Part shown: positions 19,683-28,810 of the stretch, one piece after another
Position numbering within the stretch: the stretch's first letter is position 1
How the letters are laid out: the number at the start of each line of letters is the position of its first letter
DNA from: Bacillus luti
GTDB lineage: Bacteria > Bacillota > Bacilli > Bacillales > Bacillaceae_G
Assembly: GCF_001884105.1 (NCBI RefSeq)
Contig: NZ_MACI01000021.1
Span: 1 to 64,000, forward strand
DNA length: 64,000 bases
Reading direction: 5' to 3'
Translations under genes and position numbers: made by a program
The notes under the pieces: model-generated
Told to the model about the DNA's origin: nothing
What the model saw: the letters and a program-made list of their open reading frames with translations, nothing else
Database searches by the model: none

Positions 19683-20321
19683 ATGATACGTATGGAGTGG
19701 CTCGCAATTGGAATGATAATTCTTCTCCTATTTATTTTGCTTATACTATTGTCGAAAATATCGCTTAAAGTGACATTTTTATATTCAGAAATGGAAAAGC
19801 AATGTTTGTTTCAAGTGAAAATATGGATGATTCGATACACATTTGATGTATTGGAAAGAATTGAAAAGCAACAGAAGAAGACCGGACAAAAAATTAAAAA
19901 AGCTGAAAAGGACGGCGGACTAGATAATAAAATTATGGCCCAACTTGATAGCATTGGAGAACTGATAAAAAGGCTTCAAGAAGTTCATACTATTGTTAAA
20001 GATTTTCTCAAACGAGTGAAAATCAATGGTTGGAAATGGCACACGCAAATTGGAGCAGGCGACGCAGCTAGTACTGGAATTGTCACAGGATATGCATGGG
20101 GGACAAAAGGAATGGCTGCTGGAGTTGTAGGACAATATATGCATATTGTCGATGTACCAGAATTTGAAATTACTCCTGTTTTTCAAGGGAAGGGATTTGC
20201 GTCAAGATGTGAGTTAACAGCATCTTTTCGTATATTCCGTACTGTAAAAACAGCGGTGAAATTGCTCATGTTTATGAGAAAACAAAGATCTGGTATGGCA
20301 GAGAAACCTGTTCAAGCATAG
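19683..20321 (+). CDS. ytfI: YtfI, DUF2953 membrane-anchored protein
   Basis: 212 residues with one strong N-terminal transmembrane helix (LAIGMIILLLFILLILLSKI), then a cytoplasmic or spore-facing basic segment rich in Lys and a domain with GAGDAASTGIVTGYAWGTKG, the recognisable DUF2953 core. The family is confined to spore formers and lies upstream of gerW/ytfJ, so a role in spore formation is likely but untested. It has two possible ATGs four codons apart (19683 and 19692); GTGAAAGG directly precedes the first. gerW starts 12 bases after its stop. Confidence 0.8.
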   Translation: MIRMEWLAIGMIILLLFILLILLSKISLKVTFLYSEMEKQCLFQVKIWMIRYTFDVLERIEKQQKKTGQKIKKAEKDGGLDNKIMAQLDSIGELIKRLQEVHTIVKDFLKRVKINGWKWHTQIGAGDAASTGIVTGYAWGTKGMAAGVVGQYMHIVDVPEFEITPVFQGKGFASRCELTASFRIFRTVKTAVKLLMFMRKQRSGMAEKPVQA

Positions 20322-20333
20322 GGGGGATATAGA

Positions 20334-20726
20334 ATGGACCATCCAATTCAAGGTTTAATGACAACCGCAATGCAGCATTTAAAACAAATGACTGATGTAA
20401 ATACAATTGTTGGTGACCCAATTAAAGCGGCAGATGGAAGTGTAATTCTTACCGTTTCGAAAGTTAGTTTCGGATTTGCCGCTGGTGGAAGTGAGTTTGG
20501 TAAAGAACAAGCAGGCCGTCATCCATTTGGCGGGGGAAGCGGTGGAGGAGTTTCTATTAATCCTGTTGCTTTTCTTGTTATAAATGGAGAAGGTGTAAAA
20601 GTGTTGCATTTAGATAAGCAAACACACGTCATCGATAAAATAATTGAATTAGCGCCACAAGCTGTTGATAAGGTGAAGGAAATGATGGATAAACGCAAAG
20701 AAGACGATCCTGAATTTCAAATTTAA
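20334..20726 (+). CDS. gerW: GerW-family spore protein YtfJ
   Basis: 130 residues, starting MDHPIQGLMTTAMQHLKQM. The family core is visible: GDPIKAADGSVILTVSKVSFGF, a Gly-rich AAGGSEFG segment and FGGGSGGGVSINPVAFLV. B. subtilis YtfJ (GerW) is made in the forespore and is needed for efficient L-alanine germination. The start follows AGGGGGGATATAGA. It is co-transcribed with ytfI and ends in a terminator before tpx. Confidence 0.92.
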   Translation: MDHPIQGLMTTAMQHLKQMTDVNTIVGDPIKAADGSVILTVSKVSFGFAAGGSEFGKEQAGRHPFGGGSGGGVSINPVAFLVINGEGVKVLHLDKQTHVIDKIIELAPQAVDKVKEMMDKRKEDDPEFQI

Positions 20727-20732
20727 CGAATA

Positions 20733-20771
20733 GAGAAGCTAATCAATAGGTTAGCTTCTTTTATTTTTTTG
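20733..20771 (+). terminator. terminator of ytfI-gerW
   Basis: GAAGCTAA pairs with TTAGCTTC, followed by TTTTATTTTTTT. Confidence 0.85.
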
Positions 20772-20860
20772 TAAATAAAGCGATTTTATTTGCATTATCG
20801 ATAGGGACAAACTATCATTTACAGTGTACATATTTTGTTTAAATAAGGGAGGATTTTCAA

Positions 20861-21361
20861 GTGGCAAACGTAACTTTTAAAGGTAATCCAATGACTTTAG
20901 TTGGAACAGAAGTTAAAGTTGGCGATCAAGCGCCAAACTTCCAAGTATTAGCAAACGACTTATCTCCAGTAAGTTTAGAAACATACAAAGGCGAAGTAAA
21001 ATTAATTAGTGTTGTACCTTCAATCGACACAGGTGTGTGTGATGCACAAACACGTCGTTTTAACCAAGATGCAGCAGGTATTGAAAACGCGAAAGTATTA
21101 ACAATTAGCGCTGATTTACCATTCGCTCAAAAACGCTGGTGTGCAGCAAACGGTTTAGAAAATGTTGTTACACTTTCTGACCACCGTGACCTTTCATTCG
21201 GTGAAGCTTACGGCTTAGTAATGAAAGAACTTCGTTTACTTGCTCGTGCAGTATTCGTAGTAGATAGCAATGACAAAGTAGTTTACGTAGAATACGTAGG
21301 CGAAGGTACAAGCCATCCAAACTATGAAGCAGCATTAGAAGCAGCAAAATCTGCGAAGTAA
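20861..21361 (+). CDS. tpx: thiol peroxidase Tpx
   Basis: 166 residues of the atypical 2-Cys peroxiredoxin class. It reduces lipid and hydrogen peroxides with thioredoxin. Cys60 in [11 protein letters not shown] is the peroxidatic residue and Cys94 in KRWCAANG the resolving one; VVPSIDT is the Tpx signature. GTG start with GGGAGGATTTTCAA upstream. It is monocistronic. Codon use is strongly biased, as in highly expressed genes. Position before ytxK-ackA matches B. subtilis ytgI. Confidence 0.97.
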   Translation: MANVTFKGNPMTLVGTEVKVGDQAPNFQVLANDLSPVSLETYKGEVKLISVVPSIDTGVCDAQTRRFNQDAAGIENAKVLTISADLPFAQKRWCAANGLENVVTLSDHRDLSFGEAYGLVMKELRLLARAVFVVDSNDKVVYVEYVGEGTSHPNYEAALEAAKSAK

Positions 21362-21370
21362 TGTGAAGAA

Positions 21371-21401
21371 AATGACCTCTTAATAAAGAGGTCGTTTTTT
21401 C
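21371..21401 (+). terminator. tpx terminator
   Basis: GACCTCTT pairs with AAGAGGTC around AATA, then GTTTTTT. Confidence 0.88.
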
Positions 21402-21436
21402 TCATATATTGCTGCATAATGGTACCAATATATGAG
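21401..21436. repeat. perfect 11-bp inverted repeat
   Basis: CTCATATATTG at 21401-21411 is perfectly inverted as CAATATATGAG at 21426-21436, with a 14-base loop. It abuts the tpx terminator's T-run on one side and AAAAAG on the other. It may be a second terminator for minus-strand or read-through transcription, or a protein-binding site upstream of ytxK. Confidence 0.6.
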
Positions 21437-21561
21437 AAAAAGCGTTATATCATATATAACTTAAAGGGGAGCTCTTTGTAGGAGGTCGCTTTTTCTTTTT
21501 TGAAAAAAACACTTTGTGGTATGATATAAGTTATGTGTAAAAGAGAGAAGGAGGAATGTAC

Positions 21562-22548
21562 GTGAGTCAGACAGTAGAAACATTATTTTCTATTTTTGAT
21601 TCTTCTGCGGTAGTTTTACGTAAAGAATTAGATGTAACATATTTAGAGGCGCTTGTAGAAACAGGTGATAACTTGTTTGAAGGAGCGATTTTACAAGAGG
21701 AATTATCAGAATCAGCAATTGAAAGGCTGAATCGTGAATATAGTACGTTTAATGAAGAAACATATAAAGGTGAAGAAATTCGTAAAGCATTTCAATTAGC
21801 CATCTTAAAAGGAATGAAAGAAGGCGTACAAGCGAATCACGAAATGACGCCTGATGCAGTTGGTATGTTCATGAGCTACTTATTCCATAAATTTATGCAA
21901 GGTCAAAATGAAATTACTGTGTTAGATCCTGCAATTGGGACAGGTAACTTAATGACGACAGTGTTTAATAGCGCCAAAGAAGGGCTAACAATGAGTGGAT
22001 TTGGTGTAGAAGTGGATGAAGTGCTAATTAAACTTGCTTTAGTAAATGCGAATTTACAAAAGCATGCAATCGAATTCTTCCATCAAGATGGACTAGCACC
22101 ACTTTATATCGATCCGGTTGATGCAGTCGTTTCAGACTTACCGATTGGTTATTACCCAAATGAAATCGGTGCAAGTGAATATAAGTTAAAAGCAGATGAA
22201 GGAATGTCATATGCCCATCACCTATTTATTGAACAAAGTGTGAAACATACGAAAGAAGGTGGGTACTTATTCTTCTTAGTACCGAACTTCATTTTTGAAA
22301 GTGATCAAGCACCGAAATTACATGCATTTATTAAAGAAACATGCTTTATTCAAGGGTTATTACAGCTACCTGTTTCCATGTTTAAAAACGAGAAAAATGC
22401 AAAAAGTATATTTGTTCTCCAAAAGAAAGGCCAGGGTGTAACAATACCAAAACAGGCGTTATTAGTGGAGTTACCTAAATTCTCCAACATGAAGGCAATG
22501 GAGAACATTATGGATCAATTAAATACTTGGTTTGCAACCCATAAATAA
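21562..22548 (+). CDS. ytxK: YtxK, class I SAM-dependent methyltransferase
   Basis: 328 residues. A helical N-terminal part (1-105) precedes a Rossmann methyltransferase domain of the N6-adenine (HsdM-like) branch: VLDPAIGTGNLMTTVF is the SAM loop. DLPIGYYP stands where N6-adenine enzymes have N/D-P-P-Y/F, so the catalytic tetrad is degenerate. Its substrate is unknown. The GTG at 21562 is favoured because AAGGAGG lies seven bases upstream; the ATG at 21556 is only two bases from it. An extended -10 box TGGTATGAT lies 30-40 bases upstream. It is followed by ackA, as in B. subtilis. Confidence 0.88.
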   Translation: MSQTVETLFSIFDSSAVVLRKELDVTYLEALVETGDNLFEGAILQEELSESAIERLNREYSTFNEETYKGEEIRKAFQLAILKGMKEGVQANHEMTPDAVGMFMSYLFHKFMQGQNEITVLDPAIGTGNLMTTVFNSAKEGLTMSGFGVEVDEVLIKLALVNANLQKHAIEFFHQDGLAPLYIDPVDAVVSDLPIGYYPNEIGASEYKLKADEGMSYAHHLFIEQSVKHTKEGGYLFFLVPNFIFESDQAPKLHAFIKETCFIQGLLQLPVSMFKNEKNAKSIFVLQKKGQGVTIPKQALLVELPKFSNMKAMENIMDQLNTWFATHK

Positions 22549-22847
22549 AGTTAGGTATATGTAACAGGATTAGTAATTCATGTAGTACAGTTTTATATAA
22601 TATGTCATATTTTTAAATATATTCAAGATTTAACTGAATTTTTTTGAAATCTGTAATATATATTTTTTCTTGGTGTTACAATTTTTTCACTTGAAATATA
22701 TGTCGGACGATGTTTAAATTAAAATCGTGAGTATAAAATTTGCTAATGATGAAACGTTTTCATATTTAGTAAATTTGATCAGATAAAATCGAGCGGTTTG
22801 TGGAAACATCCACACAACTACCAAGAGAAAAAGGGGCGAAAGACTAG
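22549..22847 (+). promoter_or_regulatory. ackA upstream region with a cre-like dyad
   Basis: This ~300-base AT-rich gap holds ATGAAACGTTTTCAT at about 22749-22763, a near-palindrome resembling a catabolite-responsive element for CcpA, although its left half is one base out of phase with the consensus. B. subtilis ackA is activated by CcpA through a cre upstream of its promoter. TATAAA near 22734 is the only -10-like box I see nearby. The ribosome site of ackA is AAAGGGG at 22830-22836. Confidence 0.35.
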
Positions 22848-24041
22848 ATGTCAAAAATCATCGCGATTAACGCAGGAAGCTCTTCCTTAAAGTTCCAATT
22901 ATTTGAAATGCCAAGTGAAACAGTATTAACAAAAGGTTTAGTAGAACGTATCGGTTTAGAAGATAGTATCTTCACTATTACTGTAGATGGCGAAAAACAA
23001 AAAGAAATTACAAACATCCCAGATCACGCAGTAGCAGTTAATATGCTTCTAAAAAAATTAACTGAAAACGGAATCGTTAAGTCTCTAGATGAGATTGGCG
23101 GTATCGGTCACCGTGTTGTTCACGGCGGCGAAAAATTTGCTGACTCTGTTTTAATTACTGATGAAGTATTAGCTGATATCGAAGATTTAAGCGATTTAGC
23201 ACCACTTCATAACCCAGCAAACATTGTTGGTATTAAAGCATTCCAAGAAGTATTACCAAACGTACCAGCAGTAGCAGTATTTGATACAGCATTCCACCAA
23301 ACAATGCCGGAATCTGCATTCCTATACAGCTTACCATATGAGTACTATGAGAAATTTGGCATCCGTAAATACGGTTTCCACGGAACTTCTCACAAATATG
23401 TAACTGAGCGTGCGGCTGAATTATTAGGTCGCCCACTTGAAAGCTTAAGCTTACTTTCTTGTCACTTAGGTAACGGTGCAAGTATCGCAGCAGTAGAAGG
23501 CGGTAAATCTATCGATACTTCTATGGGCTTCACTCCACTTGCTGGTGTAACAATGGGTACACGTTCTGGTAACCTTGACCCTGCGTTAATTCCATACATC
23601 ATGGAAAAAACAGGCCAAACAGTAGAAGAAGTAGTTAACGTATTAAACAAGAAGAGTGGTATGTTAGGTCTTACTGGTTACTCTAGTGACCTACGTGACA
23701 TCATTGCGAAAGAAGAAGAAGGCGACCACCGTGCGAAAGTAGCACTTGATGTATTCGTAAGCCGTATCCACAAATACATCGGTTCTTACACTGCTCGTAT
23801 GAAAGGTGTAGACGCAATCATCTTCACAGCTGGTGTAGGTGAAAACAGTGCAATTATTCGTGAGCGCGTATTAGAAGGCCTTGAGTACATGGGCGTATAC
23901 TTCGACGTAAAACGTAATAACGTATTTGGTGAAGAAGCATTTATCAGCTTCCCACACTCTCCAGTAAAAATTATCGTAATTCCAACTGACGAAGAAGTTA
24001 TGATTGCTCGTGACGTACTACGTCTTGGAGATATTGGTTAA
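22848..24041 (+). CDS. ackA: acetate kinase
   Basis: 397 residues, full length. It converts acetyl phosphate and ADP to acetate and ATP in overflow metabolism. Motifs: [13 protein letters not shown] (N-terminal signature), [11 protein letters not shown], the catalytic-Arg/His region [29 protein letters not shown] and FTAGVGENS. Codon bias is strong, as expected for an abundant enzyme. It follows ytxK with a long gap and ends in a perfect terminator shared with the convergent Nudix gene. Confidence 0.98.
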   Translation: MSKIIAINAGSSSLKFQLFEMPSETVLTKGLVERIGLEDSIFTITVDGEKQKEITNIPDHAVAVNMLLKKLTENGIVKSLDEIGGIGHRVVHGGEKFADSVLITDEVLADIEDLSDLAPLHNPANIVGIKAFQEVLPNVPAVAVFDTAFHQTMPESAFLYSLPYEYYEKFGIRKYGFHGTSHKYVTERAAELLGRPLESLSLLSCHLGNGASIAAVEGGKSIDTSMGFTPLAGVTMGTRSGNLDPALIPYIMEKTGQTVEEVVNVLNKKSGMLGLTGYSSDLRDIIAKEEEGDHRAKVALDVFVSRIHKYIGSYTARMKGVDAIIFTAGVGENSAIIRERVLEGLEYMGVYFDVKRNNVFGEEAFISFPHSPVKIIVIPTDEEVMIARDVLRLGDIG

Positions 24042-24057
24042 TATATTATATGAAAAG

Positions 24058-24092
24058 AAAGACGAGATCCTATAGGATCTCGTCTTTTTTCT
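24058..24092. terminator. bidirectional terminator
   Basis: AAAGACGAGATCCTA is a perfect inverted repeat with TAGGATCTCGTCTTT and has T-rich tails on both strands. The 3' end of the minus-strand Nudix gene overlaps it. Confidence 0.92.
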
Positions 24093-24504
24093 TTTGGATA
24101 TAGTTTAAAATTCCATCTGGATATAGTACTTTTTCCTTCTGAATAAAAGCTGTAATGGGAATCCATTTTGCATACGATACGGTTTGCGCATCTTGTATAT
24201 TCATTTTTTTCATTTCGTATAGTGATGTGTCTAATAAGCGTACAGAATATAGCTGAATGATTTCATGACCAATTTCTTCATCTAGCTGAAAGATGTTTTC
24301 TAAGCAGCCTAAATAATTGGTGATTTCCACTTTTGTATGAAGCTCTTCTTGAAATTCACGAATAACGGTATGTGCTGATTTTTCACCAAGTTCAATTGAG
24401 CCGCCAAGAGGTCGGTAATACGTTTCATCGCCTGTATGATATTCTTGTACGAGAAGGCGACCGTGATGTGTGGCAAGACCGAATGCTTTTGCACGTGGAT
24501 ACAT
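24070..24504 (-). CDS. Nudix hydrolase
   Basis: 144 residues. The Nudix box G-x5-E-x7-R-E-x2-E-E is intact (GGSIELGEKSAHTVIREF, then QEELH), so it should hydrolyse a nucleoside diphosphate linked to another moiety in an Mg-dependent way. The PRAKAFGLATHHGRLLVQEY opening fits the MutT-like fold. The substrate is not predictable. The start follows AAGGAGTG. It converges on ackA and the upstream DUF1796 gene runs in the same direction. Confidence 0.88.
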   Translation of the reverse strand: MYPRAKAFGLATHHGRLLVQEYHTGDETYYRPLGGSIELGEKSAHTVIREFQEELHTKVEITNYLGCLENIFQLDEEIGHEIIQLYSVRLLDTSLYEMKKMNIQDAQTVSYAKWIPITAFIQKEKVLYPDGILNYIQKKKDEIL

Positions 24505-24575
24505 ATAGAATCACTCCTTATTTATTTTGTATAAGGATGATTATAATGTATTGCGTGATAAAAAGTGTGGTGTAT

Positions 24576-25211
24576 TTAAGCGTGCGGTCTAATTGAGATC
24601 CCATCAAATAAGTCATTCCAAAATCCTTCATTGTACTGGTATACATCCATAATAGGGCATTTTATAACGCAAACATTTTGTAATCCCCAATCTTCTTGGA
24701 TGACAGTTGTTACATCCGTAGGAATCAGTAACAAGACGGAGAATTTATGTTTGACTATTTGAGATAAAATTTGTTCCAGAGATCGTGCTTCTTCGTATGT
24801 TCCTCCAGTCCGAATAAACAATATGGACTTTTCCATTTCAATTGTAGTTAGAAAACGATTAATTCGATGCTCATAATTTAGCTTGATTTCTGAATAAGAA
24901 GGCCAAGAAGTTGGTGTATTTACATCTGTTTTAAAGTCATGACAGGAGTCGATTTCATAGAGGTTGTCCCTTAGTCTTAATTTCGCATCATCATCCCAAA
25001 ATGAGATGAAGGATAAATTTTCGAAGTGTAAAAAACGGTCAAATCGATTTTGTAATAATAAATTCACTTTTTCCAATGAGGGGCTTAGCATAAAATCAAT
25101 AACGCCAAAAAATGGTGATAATTCGAATTGATATAACGCCCAAGCAGGCCAACAGTTTTGTCCTAAACTGAATACGGCATTATATTCTTTTTTTATATTG
25201 GATAGATTCAT
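24576..25211 (-). CDS. DUF1796 family, putative papain-like cysteine peptidase
   Basis: 211 residues. The N-terminal VFSLGQNCWPAWAL segment is the DUF1796 signature, with the cysteine following the oxyanion-like SLGQN. FFGVIDFMLSP and the SILFIRTGGTYEEA strand also fit. The family is predicted to be a papain-like peptidase, but the reaction is unproven, and many members sit in surface polysaccharide or capsule loci; none is seen here. The start has AAGGATGGAA upstream with a wide gap. An IS605-type element lies 40 bases upstream of its start and may have displaced its promoter. Confidence 0.7.
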   Translation of the reverse strand: MNLSNIKKEYNAVFSLGQNCWPAWALYQFELSPFFGVIDFMLSPSLEKVNLLLQNRFDRFLHFENLSFISFWDDDAKLRLRDNLYEIDSCHDFKTDVNTPTSWPSYSEIKLNYEHRINRFLTTIEMEKSILFIRTGGTYEEARSLEQILSQIVKHKFSVLLLIPTDVTTVIQEDWGLQNVCVIKCPIMDVYQYNEGFWNDLFDGISIRPHA

Positions 25212-25254
25212 GTGATTTATTCCATCCTTTTTGTTAATATTTTATGTCATTAAA

Positions 25255-25554
25255 AAATGGTATGTGAGTCAACTACCCCCACTGAGATAAAACATTTCAG
25301 TGGGGGCTTGAGTTAGAACACTAGGTCTTTTCATCTATCGCTAGACAGTTGACGCTCTAACATTCATGCCACCTTATGGTAACACCCCAAGTATGTTTTT
25401 GGTTGGTACTGGCAACAAACTATCGTTTTCCCACTTGCACCACCCTTTCGAAAAAGAGCAGTTCTTCCATAAGAAAGAAGCCACTACTCAGATAACTCTG
25501 GCTTGTGCTACAAGCCCCGACAAGTCGAGTACACATGGATGGTTGACACACCCA
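25255..25554 (-). ncRNA. probable omegaRNA and right end of the IS element
   Basis: The 300 bases after the tnpB stop code for no protein but are rich in G and in potential stems on the minus strand, for example GTCGGGGCTTGTAGCACAAGC and GAGTTATCTGAG. In IS605-type elements the omegaRNA that guides TnpB overlaps the tnpB 3' end and runs to the right end; its 3' tail is the guide taken from flanking DNA. The 5' and 3' ends cannot be set by eye. The boundary hairpin lies at 25275-25306. Confidence 0.5.
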
Positions 25555-26910
25555 CTAAGCTATGCGCGAAGCAACAGCCTTACGTTTTTGCACTTCTAAT
25601 AGAATCGGCGTTTTTACTTTAAGATTTTCATCTAATTGTACCACTCTTGATTTTTCCAATGTATTCAGCGCACCATTAATATCAGCATGGATACATGTTC
25701 CTGCTTTACTTTGGTACAGACCACGAGTGATTCGTTTTCCACTAAAGCGATAATGTGCCTTATCTTCCTTAAACCAAACTGGAACCGGATCTTTGTCTAG
25801 GAAACTGGCTTTTGAAGTATAGCTTTCTTCTTGTTTCAAAAATCGGATGCCTTCTTTTACACATTTATTCTCAATTGCTGCAATCAGTTTATGAAATGGG
25901 ATTTGAACAAATGTTTGATTATTCTTTTTTCCCATATCAGATTTTTGTTTCCAACCTGTGTTATATCCTACGACAATCGTATCTATATCGAATTCTTTCA
26001 CTTTTTTAAACAACAAGCCTACAGTTTGTGAAATGTAACCATTTAATTGTCTTTCCCGTTTATGCCAAAGGGCAGCCATTCTATTCGTTACAACTCGTTT
26101 TGAAATTCCGTTTTCAAGATTTTTCTGTTGCAGATTACGTATAATTTTATTGAAGTACTGGTTAATGGATTTTAATTTTTTACCATCAATTAAAAATGCA
26201 TCACCTGTATTTGTTGCGCAACTTACTAATCTATCTACACCTAAATCGCAACTCAAAGCGTTACTCATAGTCGTGGATGGTTTCTTCATTTGAGAAACGT
26301 GCATGTCATATGTGTAATGCACCTCAAAGAACCGACCTTTTTGCTTCGGTATAATCTCAATGTAGGAGATTTTTTTATGTCTTAAGTTTTTCGGCATACG
26401 TATTTTAATGGAGCCGAATTTTTTTCTAAATGTCACACTCATCGGAATCATCCAATATCCGTTAGCATCTACTTTTGGAACTTGATAGATTTCAATGATT
26501 CGTTTGTCAGTTGAACGAGAATAATTCGGAAACTTAGGACGCCCTGTGAACTTCTCAGGATTTTTCTTCCACTGTTCCATTGCTTTAAAAAAGCTCTTCA
26601 CTTCTGCATATAAGGCTCTACGAATGGCTTGAACAGAGTTTGATTGCATGCCCGAGTAATTCAAATCGGCTTGCATGGCAGTGTCCACTTCTTTTACAGT
26701 AGCCATTTTATTATGGTTCAAATAACTTTGTTTAATCGTGTACAATCCCACATTTCGCAATGCTTTTGAACTATGTGACATACGCTGAAGTAAACGAAAT
26801 TCTCTTGCAGTCAGGCAAGCTCTCCCGATATTTTGTTTCTGCGTGAAACGTTGCATGTTTTCTCTTTTCTTTTGTTTCCGTAATACTTTCACTGCTTTCT
26901 TTTTAACCAT
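25555..26910 (-). CDS. tnpB: TnpB, RNA-guided nuclease of IS605 type, lacking the zinc finger
   Basis: 451 residues. It has a basic N terminus, an OB/wedge-like region, and a RuvC nuclease with D222 (SCDLGVD), E362 (QEESYTSKAS) and D410 (HADINGALN) all present, so catalysis looks intact. Typical TnpBs carry a CxxC...CxxC zinc ribbon between the Glu and last Asp; this one has SFLDKDPVPVWF...SGKRITRGLYQSKAG instead, with no cysteine pairs. That variant is known in some TnpB subfamilies. The ATG at 26910 follows AAAGGTGG. Known TnpBs cut DNA next to a TAM under omegaRNA guidance and help retain the element. Confidence 0.88.
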   Translation of the reverse strand: MVKKKAVKVLRKQKKRENMQRFTQKQNIGRACLTAREFRLLQRMSHSSKALRNVGLYTIKQSYLNHNKMATVKEVDTAMQADLNYSGMQSNSVQAIRRALYAEVKSFFKAMEQWKKNPEKFTGRPKFPNYSRSTDKRIIEIYQVPKVDANGYWMIPMSVTFRKKFGSIKIRMPKNLRHKKISYIEIIPKQKGRFFEVHYTYDMHVSQMKKPSTTMSNALSCDLGVDRLVSCATNTGDAFLIDGKKLKSINQYFNKIIRNLQQKNLENGISKRVVTNRMAALWHKRERQLNGYISQTVGLLFKKVKEFDIDTIVVGYNTGWKQKSDMGKKNNQTFVQIPFHKLIAAIENKCVKEGIRFLKQEESYTSKASFLDKDPVPVWFKEDKAHYRFSGKRITRGLYQSKAGTCIHADINGALNTLEKSRVVQLDENLKVKTPILLEVQKRKAVASRIA

Positions 26911-27110
26911 TGTTTTCACCACCTTTCTTAAAGAATTAACTTATTAATTCCTTTTGGTGCAAGTAACAAAAGGATTATGATTATCCAATTTCGTTATCTT
27001 AAGATATATTCCCTCCTTATTTCCGACATATCGTAAGACAAAAAGAAACAAACATTCCCCCCGGGAAAATTGTTATAAGCGAAACAAAAGAGTTCAGCCT
27101 TATTGACTGA

Positions 27111-27179
27111 CGGCAATTCATCTCCACCTGAATTGTTGGGTTTCACCCGTAACACAAATCAGATGGAGTCTTCTTGCCG
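27111..27179 (-). repeat. left-end hairpin of the IS element
   Basis: CGGCAA (27111-27116) pairs with TTGCCG (27174-27179). Inside it CTCCACCTGA pairs with TCAGATGGAG (27122-27131 / 27159-27168), with GGGT-TTC-ACCC at the tip. Such subterminal hairpins are recognised by Y1 transposases. The gap 26911-27110 holds no other feature I can name. Confidence 0.6.
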
Positions 27180-27266
27180 AAAAGGATAAAGATAGACAAG
27201 CATATTTGTAAAGAATAAGCGGAAATATGTTACAATAGAAAAAAATCGAACGAGGTGGTTGTTACG

Positions 27267-28100
27267 ATGCGATCGAAGCGAGAACAAGCCATTTTAGACA
27301 ATATAAAAGAATGGGAATTGCAATTAGTTGAGCAAGAAGCGACGGATTTTCAAAAAATGTTTGATAAATGGGTACATAATACAATTGCGAAATTGCCTGA
27401 GAAAAAACGAAAAGATTTCTTTACGAAAGCAGATGGATGGCTCTTTCATTTGCATGCATTGATTCAAAGTTCACAATCACAGTTAGATGCGCGTAATCGT
27501 ATTTTAGGAACATCGAGATTATTTGATGAATCGATTGAGCAACTAGAAGATTTGAAAGCATTATCTATTGATCAATTAACATACATAGCAGAGCAGCAAA
27601 CAGCACGCCATCGTCTATATTCATTCGTACAAGGCGGAGCCACCGGTGCTGGAGGTTTATTATTATTAACAGCTGATTTTCCAGTTATGATTGCGTTAAA
27701 TGTGAAGGCTGTCCAACTGATTGCAACATCATTTGGGCATGATGTGAACAAGCCTTATGAAATGATGCTTGCGTTAAAGGTGTTTCACGCGTCATTACTA
27801 CCAGGAAGGCTTCAACAATACGCATGGTACAATTTATTGCAAGAACTGGGGCAAGAAGATTCGTTCTTTTATGAAGGAGACGAGGCGGTGTTACAACCAG
27901 CTTCTACTGAAGTTGTGTTAAAACAAATTTTGAAGACATTTTCGATTTATGCGCTTCGTCGTAAGTTATTCCAAGGTATTCCGGTAATCGGCATGGCGAT
28001 TGGATCTACAGTGAATTATCGTTTAACGAGAAATGTTACTGAATTTGCGAATCGATTTTATCAAGTGCGTCACATAGTTGAAAAAGAAAAAAGTATGTAA
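27267..28100 (+). CDS. EcsC-family protein
   Basis: 277 residues. It has a charged N-terminal helical part (MRSKREQAILDNIKEWELQL), then the EcsC core GGATGAGGLLLLTADFPVMIALNVKAVQLI in overlapping pieces with a hydrophobic, probably membrane-associated stretch, and FQGIPVIGMAIGSTVNYR near the end. EcsC was first named from the Ecs ABC operon but its function is not established; this gene is not beside ecsAB. The ATG at 27267 is preceded by GAGGTGG; a GTG inside that site is discounted. It converges on yitT across a shared terminator. Confidence 0.8.
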   Translation: MRSKREQAILDNIKEWELQLVEQEATDFQKMFDKWVHNTIAKLPEKKRKDFFTKADGWLFHLHALIQSSQSQLDARNRILGTSRLFDESIEQLEDLKALSIDQLTYIAEQQTARHRLYSFVQGGATGAGGLLLLTADFPVMIALNVKAVQLIATSFGHDVNKPYEMMLALKVFHASLLPGRLQQYAWYNLLQELGQEDSFFYEGDEAVLQPASTEVVLKQILKTFSIYALRRKLFQGIPVIGMAIGSTVNYRLTRNVTEFANRFYQVRHIVEKEKSM

Positions 28101-28135
28101 AAAAAGCGAGAGGCCGAAGCCTTTCGCTTTTTTAA
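28098..28135. terminator. bidirectional terminator
   Basis: AAAAAAGCGA pairs with TCGCTTTTTT with an inner GGC/GCC stem; it serves both convergent genes. Confidence 0.8.
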
Positions 28136-28794
28136 TTTGTTGCATGTTTCTTTGTCATTGGAATAGATACTGGTTGCTTTTCTGCTGTTTTTTCTGTTTT
28201 TGGATAATAAATTAAATCCAATGTTTTTGCCTGTACGGCAATAGAAAGAATAGTAAAAGCAATTTCCGTCCAATTTAAATAATATAATGAAAGCGCAAGA
28301 ACAATCGCGTCAAAGACGAAGAAAATTTGCCCAATTGTAAAACGAGTTCGTTTACTTAATACAATTGTTAAAATATCGTCTCCACCGGTTGCACCGCCAA
28401 ATCGCAATATAAAACCGAGTCCAATACCAGCTAACGCACCGCCAACTATCGCAGCTACAAATAAATTATTTGATAAATCTACCGTGAATGGAGAGTAATT
28501 TTCCATAAGAGAATAAAACACTCCGAATGAAATCGAACCTAGGAATGAATAACCAACCATTTTTCTACCTAAAAATGAAGCACACAGTAAAATAATAGGG
28601 ATATCCATAATTACAGTTGAAATAGATGGTGAAATATCATAAAAATTTTGGATGAATAGTGCAATACCTACAAAGCCACCTTCAGTTAAGTGGTTTTGGA
28701 AGTGAATGTGATATAGCGCTGCTGCTAAAATAAATGAACCGATTAAAACCATAAAAATTTCTTTAATAATTTGTCGACTTTGGATGTTCCTCAT
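28132..28794 (-). CDS. YitT-family membrane protein
   Basis: 220 residues with five or six membrane helices in the N-terminal part and a short charged tail ending TKKHATN. LTEGGFVGIALFIQNFYDISP and RFGGATGGDDILTIVLSKR are the family motifs. The usual C-terminal ACT-like DUF2179 domain of longer YitT proteins is missing, so this belongs to the short branch. Function unknown. The start follows GAAGGAATAACG. Its upstream region carries an unusual hairpin array. Confidence 0.82.
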   Translation of the reverse strand: MRNIQSRQIIKEIFMVLIGSFILAAALYHIHFQNHLTEGGFVGIALFIQNFYDISPSISTVIMDIPIILLCASFLGRKMVGYSFLGSISFGVFYSLMENYSPFTVDLSNNLFVAAIVGGALAGIGLGFILRFGGATGGDDILTIVLSKRTRFTIGQIFFVFDAIVLALSLYYLNWTEIAFTILSIAVQAKTLDLIYYPKTEKTAEKQPVSIPMTKKHATN

Positions 28795-28810
28795 CGTTAT
28801 TCCTTCTTTC

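Larger units (their letters stand above)
25250..27185 (-). mobile_element. IS200/IS605-family element carrying only tnpB (IS1341 type)
   Basis: A tnpB gene (25555-26910) is framed by non-coding ends. Downstream, about 300 bases end in a strong hairpin (CCCCCACTGA / TCAGTGGGGG, 25275-25306) flanked by GTCAAC/GTTGAC-type bases. Upstream there is a large hairpin at 27111-27179. No tnpA (Y1 transposase) is present, so this copy would need a transposase from elsewhere. IS605 elements make no target duplication, so exact ends are uncertain. It separates the DUF1796 and ecsC genes. Confidence 0.75.

Noticed and set aside
25555-26910. TnpB-like repressor with a dead nuclease.
   Set aside because: All three RuvC acidic residues are present, so loss of cleavage is not indicated.
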